Below, piece after piece: positions 23,253 to 34,742 of a DNA stretch of 64,000 nt; positions within the stretch are counted from its first letter, which is position 1; the number at the start of each line of letters is the position of its first letter. Source of the stretch: Puccinellia tenuiflora. Lineage: Eukaryota; Streptophyta; Magnoliopsida; Poales; Poaceae. The stretch lies in contig QRDG01001895.1 in the NCBI GenBank assembly GCA_012064385.1, positions 62,001-126,000 of the forward strand, written 5' to 3'. Position numbers and translations under genes: made by a program. The notes under the pieces were generated by a model. That model was not told where the DNA came from and searched no databases. It saw only the letters and a program-made list of their open reading frames with translations.

Positions 23253-23453
23253 AGATGCACACAGCCGACAAATCCAAAGTGAACAAAGATAAAGAAACAT
23301 AGGCCTAGTTACAAATCATATGATCATGCACTCCGCCTATGACGGTGGACCGATACGTAAATCACGCTGCCACCCATGTGTGATAAAAATATCCCTCGCC
23401 GTAGTCTCCAGTCGCACAGACACTTCCATAAAAAGGTCTCGAAACTCCACGCG

Positions 23454-26295
23454 TTATAATATGGACCACGAACAGAGCAAACTTATGTACCGGTATATTA
23501 CCTGTAAGAGAGAAACATTTTCATCGTTAAAAATCTTGTCATTTGTACAAAGCCAAAGCGACCAAACAACGGCTATCGCTCCCACCCTTATAATAGTTCT
23601 AAATTTGTGATCAATTCCATGTAACCAGTTACCGAAAATATTCGCAACCGATTTTGGAGGATACAAATTAGAAGCAATTTGGATGGTTGACCAAATAGAA
23701 TGCGCAACCTTACATTCGAAGAAAAGGTGTTTTATCGTCTCGTTGTGCAGACAGAAAACACACTTCGTACTTCCTTTCCAATTACGCTTAACAAGGTTAT
23801 CTTTGGTGAGAATAACTCCTCGACGAGCATACCATGAGAAATTTTTAATTTTTAAAGTTATTTTCATCTCCAAAGTTTTTCATATTTATCCACTGGCAAG
23901 TCGCTTTGGATGAGGGCTCTATACATGGAATCCACTGAGAAGCGACCATTCTCATTAAGGGTCCATCGAAATACATCCGACCCAGTAGAGAGCTGAATCA
24001 TGGTTAATCTCCCTAAAAGAGCGTTCCATGCCTCAAGTCTGGGCCCGATCAAATCTCGCCTGAACGTCATAGTTTAAGGAAATGTCCGCATAACCTCAGC
24101 TAGCGTCTCACTCTTATGACGAACAATATTGTATAGAGCTGGATATTGATCCTTTAGAGGGGCGTTTCCCAGCCATTTATCCTCCTAGAACCTAATTTCC
24201 GAACCATCTCTAATAGCGAATTTTCCAAAGCGGAAGAAAAACTTCTTCGTCGCCATGAGTCCAGCCCAAAAGTGTGAGTCACCTGGTTTCCATACCACTT
24301 GTGACAACGCTTTTGAACCGACGTATTTACGCCTTAGGAGTGTTTGCCATGTCCCCTCTTCCGAGAGTAGCTTAAAAAGCCATTTCCCTAAAAGGGCCGA
24401 ATTCTTAACCTGCAGATCATGGATACCGAGTCCACCTTGATCTTTGGGTCGGCAGACAACGTCCCACTGTGCCAATCGATATTTCTTTTTCTCGCTATCC
24501 CCTTGCCAGAAGAATCTTGAACGAAAATAATCTATTTTCTTCAAGACTCCTTTGGGCAACCGGAAAAAAGATATCATATACAGTACCATATTACTGAGGA
24601 CTGAATTTATGAGTACCAATCTCCCACATAAGGATAACAATTGCCTCTCCAACTGGCCAATCTTGCTTCGAACCGCTCCTCAACATGTTTCCATTCGGCA
24701 TTAGTCTGTCTCCTGTAGTGTATAGGTATACCAAGGTAGCTAATCGAAAACTGACCTTGTTCACAATCAAATAGATCAGCATATTGAGTCGTAAAGTCCT
24801 GGGCTTCGCCAAAACAAAACAATTCATTTTTATGGAAATTTATTTTTAACCTTGATAATTGCTCGAACGCTGACAGAATCAGCTTCATGTTTATAGCTTT
24901 ATCCAGGTCATGTTCCATAAACAAAATTGTGTCGTCCGCATATTATGCTATGTTTGGATGTTGGAAAAACTGCTTGGAATTGAATTGGAATGGGAATTCC
25001 AAATCCAAGATGGAAAGGAAATGAGCTCCAATTCGAATTCAGTAGTTTGGTTGTACATGGAATTGGTGGTTGGAATCAAAGGGTAGTTCCCAATTCCAAT
25101 TCCTGTTTGGAATGTACAAACCATGGAATTGGATGTTTTGTTGAGTTTGGACAATATAAACTTATTTATATTTATGAAAAATAGTACATGTCTATTTGAA
25201 TATTTATTTATTATTTAATATACATAATAACATTAAAACCTGAATGAGAAGAATCAACAAAGTTATAAGCACCAATTCATCACAAACTACATAGCACTAA
25301 AATTTTGTATGTACCAATTTTTTTTTAATCATACACCATACGTCTCATGCACATCAAGAAAAATTCAATCAGTATTACTATATCTTCGTCTCTCAGCTCA
25401 ACAGAGCACCAATGGAAGAAAAAAAGAAAGAAAATTCAATCTGGACGGACACCAGTACGGGCACAAGAAGAAGCGGCAGCAGCTCAAGTGCGCGCAGCTG
25501 CAGGCCGCGACGGCGGCCGGCCGCGTTGCGTGAGGAGAAGCCCTCTACCCGCAGGGCATGAACCCCATGGTCGGGCACCGCGTGACGAGCGGCCGCGGCT
25601 CCTGCGTCTTCCCGTCCGGCGGCCGCCTCGCCTGCCGTGTTGTCAGGCACAGCGTGACGTTTCGAGCGAGCTAGGAGCACCGCGTGATGTTGGGTGTCGA
25701 GCAGCGAGCACCACGTGACGGCTCGGGCGAGTTGTTCCCCTTCCGCCGCTGCCGGTTCTTCGATCTAGGGTTAGGTGCGCAGATGGCAGTTCGGCGACAG
25801 GGAATCGAAGGAGGACGAGGAGAGGGAGAGGGTGGTGGGGAGGGAGGCGGGAGAAGAGGGTGGGCGAGCTTGCCGGCGGCGCCGCCGGTTCTTCCGCTGG
25901 CGGGAGGCTGTCGGTGGAGACGAGCGAGCTCGCTCGATCTATTCAGTCCAACAAAGCGGTACGCGGGGGGCTCGTTTCCGTGCGATTCCGAGGGTGAGAG
26001 CTCCGAATTGGTGAGAGCTGTTTCGCGTACGAGGGGAACATAGCTCGGAATTGGTTTCCGTTTCCGAGCCCAAATTCCTTGCGCAGCCCAAACAACGGAA
26101 TTAAGACCCGAATTCCAGATTCCCTGATTCCAAGCCTGAATTCCTACATCCAAACACAGCATTAGAGAATAGATAGGCCGCCATGAACCAAATGTGGGAT
26201 GACTCCCTCAATCTGTCCATCCAATTTTGCCCGATCAATCATGACCGCTAACATATCAGCCACTATGTTAAATAGTATCGGCGATAGCGGGTCTC
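23454..26295 (-). pseudogene. LINE reverse transcriptase remnant
   Basis: Starting at 26295 the frame reads the RT DPLSPILFN block. It is then interrupted at 26164/24943 by an inserted element exactly before the catalytic YADD motif, and resumes with YADDTILF (about 24920-24943). The codon before it is TAA where related LINEs have a Gln codon. Downstream lie the RT thumb region (SYLGIPIHYRR), the block with LCGRLVLINSVLSN (about 24600-24640) and a zinc-binding RVT segment (CVFCLHNETIKHLFFEC, about 23720-23770). Several frameshifts and stops are present. Confidence 0.9.
24946..26161. mobile_element. PIF/Harbinger (Tourist-like) non-autonomous element nested in the LINE
   Basis: Inverted termini TGCTATGTTTGGATGT and ACATCCAAACACAGCA are flanked by a 3-bp TTA target duplication (24943-24945 and 26162-26164). 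The arms are rich in GGAATTCC-like blocks. No transposase was found. The GC-rich centre (about 25430-26040) contains several overlapping open frames without recognised domains. Joining the outer flanks restores the LINE reading through to the YADD motif, which confirms the boundaries. Confidence 0.85.
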
Positions 26296-26307
26296 AGATA
26301 AATTTAA

Positions 26308-27100
26308 AATTGGTGTGATGATGCCAATTTACTTGGAGTAGCTCACCAAATATGTTTGTGAGAGGTTTTCATGTGTAGCTCACCAAATCCAACAATGTTT
26401 ACGATTCAAAGGAAATACACATGTTTATGATTTAACTACATCTATGGAGGCCATCGTCGCCTGCATTCAACAATGTTTATGGGAGGTATTTCATGTGTAG
26501 CTCACCAAATCCAAGATGAGCCGCCTACGATGTCCGTCTCCGTCCGAGTCAACCACTGTCTCACTCTAAATGCTCGAACCTGGACTAGGTATGTCATTTG
26601 TCATTATTGTCGTAGTGGGGAGTTGTTGATCAAATGGATTAATCATTGTAACAGAAAGAGGTTGTAAAATAACCAGTTGGCTCTTTATTTAAGAAAATGA
26701 TAATGGTCCTGCTTAATTCATAAGATTTAGGTAGGAATTTTGGAGAGCTAGAATTCTTAACAAAAAAAATCTGATTCAATCAGTATCACAATTGAGAGAA
26801 ATTTTTAGCATCCGCCAAAACCCCTTGGCAAAATACTTTATTTTTTATATGCTGCAATCTGACAAACGAAACAAACATGCGAAATTTCTAAATTATGTGA
26901 ACCTACGATCGAAAAAGAATCGAGCCACTCGAAGAGGCAAGCGGCTGCTAAGCCGAAGCCGGAGTCGAGCCGCACGACGGGCTTGCGGTATTCATGGCCG
27001 CTCATACCCAGTCACCCGCTCTTTATGACTTACACGTGGACCCGACAACCAGTTCACCGCGCTGTAACTTCAACCCCCCATCACCGCCCGTGTCGAGAGC
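26308..27100. other. Upstream intergenic region of the ankyrin gene
   Basis: A 26-bp direct repeat (TTTCATGTGTAGCTCACCAA plus CATCCAA-like end) occurs at 26367-26392 and 26489-26514. The last 170 bp become GC-rich and promoter-like. No gene is seen. Confidence 0.6.
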
Positions 27101-27103
27101 CCG

Positions 27104-27112
27104 CTATATATC
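27104..27112 (+). promoter_or_regulatory. TATA box of the ankyrin gene
   Basis: CTATATATC lies about 110 bp upstream of the start codon in a GC-rich setting, followed by a CT/CA-rich leader. Transcription would start near 27138-27145. Confidence 0.75.
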
Positions 27113-27217
27113 ACGCCTCGCCGAGTTCCCGGCGCGCCCTCCCCTTTCAAGTCTCCACCACCACCCCACAACACAGAAGACACACGGAGAGGTCGAAGGG
27201 ATCATCGAGGTTCTAGA

Positions 27218-30200
27218 ATGGCGGTGCTGCTGCGCCCGACGGCGATCGCCGGCGGCCGGCAGGTGTGGCCGGTGGCGGAGGAGCAGGGCGACGCGGACGC
27301 GGAGGCGGCGTCGCAGCGGCTCGTGGAGGCGGTGGCGCGCGGCGACGCGAGGGAGGCCGGCGAGCTGCTCGCGTCCGGGCGCGCGGACGTGAACTACGCC
27401 GGGGTGGTGTGGCTCGACGCGCGGCGGGTGGCGGAGGCGGCGCTCCGGGAGGGCGCCGCCGCCGAGCTGCGCGCCTCGCGCGAGGAGATCCGCGCCGACG
27501 TCTCGCCGCTCTTCCTCGCCGCCGGCAACGGGGACGTCGCGCTCGTCCGCGCGCTGCTGGTGAGTCTGCTCGCTCGTCCCTCCTTGCTCCTCTGTTCGTG
27601 TTGTTTTGGGGGCAACTTGCTCTGCTCTCGTTCGCTGGGGGAACATAGCCGTGTTTTGTTTGCGCCAAGTTTTAATACGCATTCAGCCAGGAATTGCAGC
27701 TCAGATTTAGCCGTTTTCACCGTCAATTTTGTATGCATTCGGGGAGCCAGAGAACACGTTTTTCTCACCCTATTTTTCCTCGTTCTAGTTTACGCAAGGA
27801 AACATCGAGCGCTCGAGCCATTCGAAATTTGAAGCGCAATGCTATAAGGCGTAGGCAGGCCATAGCTCCAATCCTCCCACAGCTTGCTTTCGCTTTACCT
27901 TTACCGAGTCGGTGAAGATGTTCGTTCCACGACATTTTCGAATTTCCTCAGCGGGCGCTGCCAACTCCGAGAGTACCACACCACACATCTGTATCTTCTT
28001 ATGTCTAGTACCTGGTACTACTGGTAGATACAGAAGAAGATTGCCATCTCCACTTCCATCACGGTTCAGTGTACTGTCTAAACGCACGCGCTGGACGAAT
28101 ATCGTCCTTATTTGGATACGCCAAATGGGAGAACGCATACCAGTCTCCCCTCTCAATACCCACTTGGCCGGCCCCTCCGGCGTGCTAATCACCCTCCATA
28201 ATACACGATTAGACGTAAAGACGGCCATCATGAGATATTTCCCGCACAGTTCCGGACCCAATCATGTGTTCCCTCACTCCACTACTCCAGGAACACACAC
28301 CCATTTCTTTGCAAATTGGTTTCTGGAAGGAGGGGGGCTACCAAGCAGCAGCAACACGCATGGCGGGCATCGGGGACCATGCTTTGCGTTTTGCAGTTCC
28401 TCTTTACTGCGCGTACGGACACAATTTTGTTCTCTAGCCATGATAGAAATTGCGTAGTACCCCTACTAGTAATGGGGACATGGAGCTTACGCGTGGGAAG
28501 CTTCTTCGGCACGCCTTCATTGTCCTGGATATACGTGTACGCATCAATCGAGGATCTGTACGTGTGGTACATTTCGTAGATACGTACTGGCATGGTACAT
28601 ACAATACGTTGCGCCACCAAGTAGTAGTAGTAAAAAATGGTTTGTTGGTAGCAGTAGATTCTCTCTGATGATCCATCAAGGCCTTGTGAAGTTGTGATCC
28701 TCTGTTACAGTAGGTGTACTCCAGCTCACAGTACTGTAATCTAGGAGTAGTATATACAGAGCGAATTGACGTGTTTTAGGGAGGGGGTTTAAGGGGGCAG
28801 GGGTGAATGGGTTTGACTTTAACACTGACCCAGCCCCTGTTTGTTTACTGCTGCCGATAATATAATTAAGCTGCTGTACCCCTACCGAGTGCTACTAGTA
28901 CAGCTCAACGCTTTGGTAGAAACCAACATATTCTCCCTCGTGAGCGTGGTCGGGGTTGGGATCACGTGACCTCCTCACTCAACCCAGGGCCCCTCCCCTG
29001 GATCTCCCAGACCATGAGTAGAGTGAGTCCATCCATCGTACGTTCGTGTCTTTGTCTTGTGTAGTGTACACTCCAGTAATCCCCAGATTTGGTGGATCCT
29101 ATGGTACTTCTGCCTTGGCCTTTGGTTGCCACCTGGGCCTAATCACTTAATCACCCCACCGGTTCTGCGACCGGCGTCACGTGCCCGTCGTCTACAAAGT
29201 AAACCGTGGTCAAGGTCGTGTGCCTCGCACTCAGCAGCTGCAGGAGCTAGAGGCGATATGAGATCCATCTCCCCTCTGTGCCGTGGGTGGCGTGGCCTGA
29301 TCGACCGGGTGATCCGCCGGGGTCATGGGGCGGCCGATGCGCCATGCCATTGAATGAGACTGCCAATGGCAGGCAGGGGAGTAGGTTGCGCCGGGGCCGA
29401 GCCCGAGCAAGCATGCACCCGGCCATGCATGCGGTAGTGGGTTTTCGCCTCGCAGGCAATGCGCACGGCACTTTCCCTGGTCTCTCTTCCCAGGCCAATA
29501 AATGTTCGTCCATCGCCAGGTACCCGTGGCCCTTGTCCCGGAAGGCATGCTTTTCCGTGCGGCATCTCCGTTGTTTGGAGCTCTTCGTTTGGGCTCTTGC
29601 TAGCATGGAACGGGATACTGCCGGCCGTGCATGAGCATGATGATGTACCTTTCTTTCTTTTAGCTAGCTAGCCTGATGAAACAGATTCTTTTAGATAGCC
29701 TGATGAAATCGACCCCAAACTCGGAAAACTGGCCAGCAGAATCGCTCATCCGGGATGCCCGCCCTTGTGTGTGCCTGCAATGGCAACAGTTGCCGATTTC
29801 GTGATCGGCTCATCTCTCAGCAGAACCACATGATCTGCTCGCAGGTCAGTGACGAAGCAAGTAGGGGGCCCGGTAGGCGATCCTTCGCCGTGGCACCGCC
29901 GAGGGCCTCGATCGATCTCCATACTTACAGAAAACCGTCCCAGTGCGATGCATCGCATTCGCATCGACCTGAGCCGGAGCTGGAGCCGGGACGAGCGAGG
30001 TACACACACTGCTAGTAGTACGGACCTCACCCACGTATCCTGTCGCCTTCTTTGTCTTGTAGCCACGACCTGCCCCCTCTGCCACCGGCCAGCTGTACCC
30101 CCTCCCTCTCACTCCTCATACTCACAGCCTTCCCTGCCCTGCCCTGCCGCGCGCTCGGCGTCTGCCTCTCCTCGTGTTTCCTGGTGTGGCCTCGCCTCCC

Positions 30201-33200
30201 TCTACTGTGCGCCATTGATGGTGACATGGGGAGACCATGCACTGTTAAGAACATCACCTCGACCCACTGCATGCAGCAGTGTCAATGTACTTACTGCGGG
30301 TTGCCAATGCTGGCCGGCTGGAATATATAGGTTTTATTGCGAGTTCCTGGTTGATAGTAGTACATCTTGTTGTTGTTACAGTGTGATGAAGGGATGGTTA
30401 AACTGGAGAGCATATATAGGATCTCATCATCTGATGTGACATTGTTTTGTTTGTAAAAGGAACGCGATGACAAGCACACTGTTTGTCTGTGAAATCTTTA
30501 AAGGAAATGTCTGGATGTTTTTCAGCAGTTATGGCCATGGTTAAAGCTACTGCTATATGCAGCGGCAACGTTGAGCTGACGCTGAGGTCAAGCCACAGAC
30601 ATGAAAAGATATCATATCTCGATGGATAGGGATGGCATCACCTGCAGAATTTTGACCAGATTCCATCTTCCAGTAGGAGGCCCCTTCTTGTCTACTGCAT
30701 AAATGAATCCTGGCATGGTGCCAACGCCACAGTACCTGCGCAGGCTCACCGGCCAGGACAGGCCAGGCCAATCCATTGGTCACCGGCATCGATCACCGAC
30801 GCGATCAGACATAGTAGTAACAGCGACATTTCCTACTCGGCCAGGCGGCCAGCTATGCTTCCGAGTCCCCTACTCCCCTACTCCCCTTGCCTTGTTCTGC
30901 CTTTTTTTTCCCTTGGTCCATCCTGTGCAGTGAAAGCGAAATTAAGAACTTTTCTTCTTCTCTGCAAGGAGTTATGCACAATTAAAATGCCTTTTAAGAG
31001 CATTCTTGTTCGATCTATGACAAGACATTAAGACAGCAGCTTCTGTGTTTATCAGATGCCGCAGTTTGTGTTTAGTTACAATAAATGTTTGTGTTAACGT
31101 TGATCACGAAATTTGGCTCAACACTCTCGTGGTTCACTTATGGTTTATCTGTTGCGCGCAGGCGAAGGGGGCGGACGTGAACGGCAAGGTGTTCCGCGGG
31201 TACCCGACGACGGCCGCGGCGCGGGAAGGTTGCGTGGAGGTGGCGGAGCTGCTGGTGTGCGCGGGGGCGTCGCAGCCGGCCTGCGAGGAGGCCATTGTGG
31301 AGGCGGCGCTGCAGGGGCAGGCAGCCCTGGCGGCCATCTTGATGCGCTCCGACCTTGTCCGCCCGCGCATCGCCGTGCACGCGCTCGTCTCCTCCGCCGC
31401 TCGCGGCTTCGTCGACGTGGTTGACACGCTCGTTAAGGTATGTCAATGTTTACATTCTTTTACTTGGTTTCTTGCTCTCTTTTTTAACTGTTATACTTGG
31501 TTTTTGCTGTGGCTTTGTACATTTTTTTTTTTTTTTGAGAATAACTCACTTATGAGTTCGTACAAGTGTAGTGGCACATTTAGCCGATTCAAGATACGGA
31601 GTACTGTGTTTGCTGACTCTAATTAGATGGGCCCAATAATTACATGGGCTTTGAACAATACTGTTTAGAACCAACCTCAGAGCAGCAAGTATGGGCCTGG
31701 GCTGAGATTGTTGGTAAAGTCTGGAGTACGGTGTTTTCCTGGGCTGAGACTCGTGAGTGTCTGACTTGTGTGTCATTTAGTCCCACCTCGCTGCTTTACC
31801 TGTGTTGTGATCCGTTTATAAGCACAAAGGGTACGTTATAGCTTTGTGTTCGTAAAAAGGAGAGACGGTTGGCATCTCCCCTGACAGGGACGGGAACGGT
31901 CTTCGGACTTTCCTCTAGCACACTGTGGTTAAGGCTACCCGTTTCGGCGGATCTTACCCAATTTTTTAGAATTTGTTAATGCCAATTTGCTCTCGTAATT
32001 GTTCTCGGCTATATAGCGTGGTTGTTAGACTACAGAGTAGAAATTGTTAATGCCAATTTGCTCTCGTAATTGTTCTCGGTTACATAGTGCGTAGTTGGAC
32101 TACAGAGTACAGAACATGTTATGAATGATTTTCTCCCTTGCAGTGTGGGGCTGACCCAAACGCGACCTCCCGGGTGCTTCTGCGGTCTCTGAAGCCATCT
32201 CTGCATCTCAATGTCGATTGCACAGCGCTCTTCGCCGCGATCGTCAGCCGGCAGGTCGCCGTCGTTCGTCAGCTTATTCAGGTATGCAACGTTACGACAC
32301 AAGCATACACACTCTCCTTTTGGCAATCGACGCTTTTGACACCACTTTGTGCCTCCTGTCCAGACTGCCGTGAAGAGGGACACCAAGGTGAGGCTAGGAG
32401 CTTGGTCTTGGGACGCGGCGACAGGCGAGGAGCTGCGTGTTGGCGCCGGCCTCGCGGAGCCCTACGACGCAGCCTGGTGTGCCGTGGAGTACTATGAAAC
32501 CACCGGCTCCATCCTCCGCATGCTCCTGCAGCACGGGTACTCGTCCGGAGCCACGCACCTTGGCCGGACGCTGCTCCACCACGCCATCCTCTGTGGGAGC
32601 GTCGGCGCCGTCGAGACGCTGCTGGCGTCTGGTGCGGACTACGAAGCCCCAGTGAAGACCTCTCGGAGCACCAGGTTCAGGCCGGTTCACATGGCGGCGC
32701 GCCTCAGGCAGCCAGATATCTTACAGACACTGATGGACAAGGGCTGCGACGTCAACGCGAGGGCAGATGGTGGCGATGTCGCTGCCATCCTGGCCGTGCG
32801 CCACAAGCGCGAGGATTGCCTCAGAGTTCTCGTGTCCGGTGGAGCGGACGTAGCGCTGCTGAACTCTGCTGGCGAGTCCGTGGCCTCCGTCGCGTCTTCT
32901 TGTGGCTGGAAGGTGGGCTTTGAGCGCGCGGTTCTTGGCGCGATTCGGTCTGGGATCATCCCTCTGTCCAGCGACCGGAGCGTGTTCTCGCCGATGATGT
33001 TAGTGGCGTGCTGCGGCGATGCCGCTGCGTTAGAGGTGCTGCTCGCCCAGCCGGATGTGGACATGGACGAGCAGGACGCAGACGGGTGCTCGCCCATAAT
33101 GGCCGCTGCCAAGGAGGGCAACGTTGACGCCTTCCGCATCCTCGTCTTCGCCGGCGCCAACGTGAAGCTGTGCAACAAGCGTGGCGAGACGGCCATCGGG

Positions 33201-33926
33201 CTCGCGCAGCAGAGCAAGAAGATGGACCTGTTTGAGCAGGTCATGCTCGATTTCGCGCTGGAGAAGGGCGTGCCGGCCGGCGGGTTCTACGCCCTGCACT
33301 GCGCTTCCAGGCGTGGGGACACCGCAGCGGTGCATCATCTTGCTAGCACGGGCTACGACGTCAACATCCCGGACGGCGACGGCTACACCCCGCTCATGCT
33401 GGCCGCCAGGGAATGCCACGCGGCCGTGTGCGAGCTGCTGATCTCCCTTGGCGCCCGGTGCGACGTCGTGACCCCACGGGGCGAGACGGCGCTTTCGCTC
33501 GCGCGGTCGGCGCTGGCCACTGGGACGTTCAACAAGGCCGAGGACGTGATCATGGACGAGCTGGGCCGGCAGCTCGTCCTCAAGGGCGCGCACGTGACGA
33601 AGCACACCAAGGGCGGCCGCGGGCGGGCGCACGGCAAGACGTTGCGGATGGTCGCCGCTGCGGGCGTGCTCCGGTGGGGCGGGTCGAGCCGGCGCAACGT
33701 GATGTGCATGGAGGCGGAGGTCGGGGGCAGCTCGGCGTTCCAGCGGCACCGTCAGAGGAAGGGCCGCCGCGGCGACGACGCGTACGCGCCAGGACTGTTC
33801 CGCGTGGTGACGGCGACGGGGAAGGAGGTGCACTTCGTGTGCCAGGGCGGGGAGGAGGCGGCTGAGCTGTGGGTTCGGGGCATCAGGGCGCTGACCAGGG
33901 CGGTGTTCGGCAAGCGGGGGGACTAG
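27218..33926 (+). CDS. Ankyrin-repeat protein, 772 aa, four exons
   Basis: Exons 27218-27559, 31162-31437, 32144-32281 and 32364-33926; all introns are GT-AG and phase 0. The joined frame is 772 codons plus stop. Residues 1-90 are Ala/Arg-rich. Ankyrin repeats follow from about residue 97, with clear units spanning exon junctions (LFLAAGNGDVALVRALL then AKGADVNGK). Further clusters lie at about 320-420, 460-535 and 560-635 (for example DGDGYTPLMLAA). The C-terminal 110 residues are basic and end in a segment with VHFVCQGGEEAAELWVRGI that resembles PH-like tails of plant ankyrin proteins. The function is unknown; the repeats point to protein binding. No membrane segment or signal peptide is seen. 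Intron 1 is 3.6 kb and intron 2 carries an snRNA gene. Exon borders were chosen by consensus sites and repeat continuity. Confidence 0.92.
27560..31161 (+). other. Intron 1 of the ankyrin gene
   Basis: A 3.6-kb intron with GTGAGT donor and CGCGCAG acceptor. It contains several GC-rich islands (about 29130-29620 and 30000-30200) but no recognised gene or element. Confidence 0.8.
31628..31745 (+). promoter_or_regulatory. Cluster of GGGC elements upstream of the U6atac gene (monocot-specific promoter type)
   Basis: Five TGGGCY sequences (inverse of RGCCCR) start at 31628, 31645, 31692, 31698 and 31740. RGCCCR elements upstream of the USE are a known feature of monocot snRNA promoters. Confidence 0.7.
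31780..31790 (+). promoter_or_regulatory. Upstream sequence element (USE) of snRNA promoter
   Basis: GTCCCACCTCG differs by one base from the plant consensus RTCCCACATCG. Confidence 0.88.
31815..31822 (+). promoter_or_regulatory. TATA box of the U6atac gene
   Basis: TTTATAAG lies 24 bases after the USE. That is the short spacing of plant Pol III snRNA genes; Pol II snRNA genes have about ten bases more. Confidence 0.88.
31846..31964 (+). ncRNA. U6atac: U6atac spliceosomal snRNA gene
   Basis: The sequence begins GTGTTCGTAAAAAGGAGAGA and continues with GGTTGGCATCTCCCCTGACA, GTCTTCGGAC and GCACACTGTGGTTAAGGC, colinear with U6atac RNAs remembered from plants and human. AAGGAGA is the box that pairs with the 5' splice site of U12-type introns, and the GGAGAGA region also pairs with U12. 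A 3' stem-loop can form between GGTTAAG and CTTACC. The RNA would be about 119 nt, start 24 bases after the TATA box and stop at a run of six T. U6atac is the catalytic snRNA of the minor spliceosome in the nucleus. It lies in intron 2 of the ankyrin gene on the same strand, with its own Pol III promoter. The match is by memory and alignment by eye. Intact promoter and terminator argue against a pseudogene. Confidence 0.93.
31962..31967 (+). terminator. Pol III terminator (T6) of the U6atac gene
   Basis: Six consecutive T directly after the predicted RNA 3' end. Confidence 0.9.
31969..32109 (+). repeat. 70-bp tandem duplication in intron 2
   Basis: Copy 1 (31969-32039) and copy 2 (32040-32109) share TTGTTAATGCCAATTTGCTC and the end GACTACAGAGTA, with few differences. 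The repeat starts just after the U6atac terminator and ends 34 bases before exon 3. Confidence 0.93.
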
Positions 33927-34742
33927 CTAGCTAGCTAGTGAGATGGGCTTGCTCTGTGTAGGCTTGGGAGTAGTTTACCGCAAGCGTGCCTGTAAAGAGT
34001 AGGGGACGTAGTAGAGCAGTGAGGCTTGGAGTTGGTGTCTGGTCTTCAGCTTGAAGACTTTGCCAAGTTTTTTTTTTCTTTCTTTTGAGATGGAAGGCTT
34101 TGCCAAGTTGCCATGATGTTTTTGGTTCAGGGCCTGGAGTTTGTACAGTGGATGGTTTTGGCTAAGTTGCTTTAGCCTATGCTTGTAGTGGCTGCTTTTA
34201 CTCTGGATCCTCTGTCTTTGAGAAGTTCGCCACTTCACTCATACATATTCATTCTCCTCTGTTTGGGCAATAGAAATTTCTGAAGGGGCTACTTACGTAG
34301 GTAAAGTATTTCTCAACCGAGAATAGCTTGGAAGTTCCAAGAAATTGTAACAAAAAACATCAAGAATATGTGGGTAATAACAAACACCAGATGGACTAAT
34401 GGTCAGGGACAGAATGGCTAGAAAAAAACCATGGTTTCTTCATACTTGTACCACACAATGGCCATAGTAGAATAGAACAAATTAAAATGGACAAAGCAAA
34501 CTAGTTTTCATTCTCACAGCATTAATTCATGACTCCCTGAATGAAACTTACACCAGAATCGAAGTTCCAGCACCTGCCAGCTTGCCCTGGCTAACAAAAT
34601 GTCTTGAATTGCTAACAGTATAGCTACAAACAGATGGGAAAAAAACTTGTTATCTCCGATATGACTGCGGAACCGCAGTAACTCAACATCACTGGCATCA
34701 AAGTTGTGGAAGATAAGAAAAACGTCAGGTAGATGGACAGGT
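33927..34742. other. Convergent intergenic region
   Basis: This lies between the stop codons of the ankyrin gene (+) and the ribosome recycling factor gene (-). It should hold both 3' UTRs. A CTAGCTAGCTAG run follows the ankyrin stop. No separate gene is seen. Confidence 0.7.

Larger units (their letters stand above)
17212..26295 (-). mobile_element. L1-type LINE, 5'-truncated, host of two nested insertions
   Basis: The minus strand reads a truncated reverse transcriptase, a CCHC-type C-terminal region and a 3' UTR that ends in TATTATGCAGAGGCCGGGTG and a short A-tail (T-run at 17212-17219). A 12-bp target duplication AGATAAATTTAA flanks the whole at 17200-17211 and 26296-26307. Removing the nested elements leaves about 1.9 kb. 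The 5' end falls inside the RT GDPLSP motif, the usual truncation of incomplete reverse transcription. Confidence 0.93.

Noticed and set aside
27842..28261. 139-codon minus-strand frame in ankyrin intron 1 as a transposase fragment
   Set aside because: No conserved motif or catalytic residue could be identified, and no terminal repeats were found around it.
32394..33833. Long minus-strand frames opposite ankyrin exon 4
   Set aside because: They are shadows of the GC-rich plus-strand exon; no domain is recognised and the plus frame has clear ankyrin repeats.
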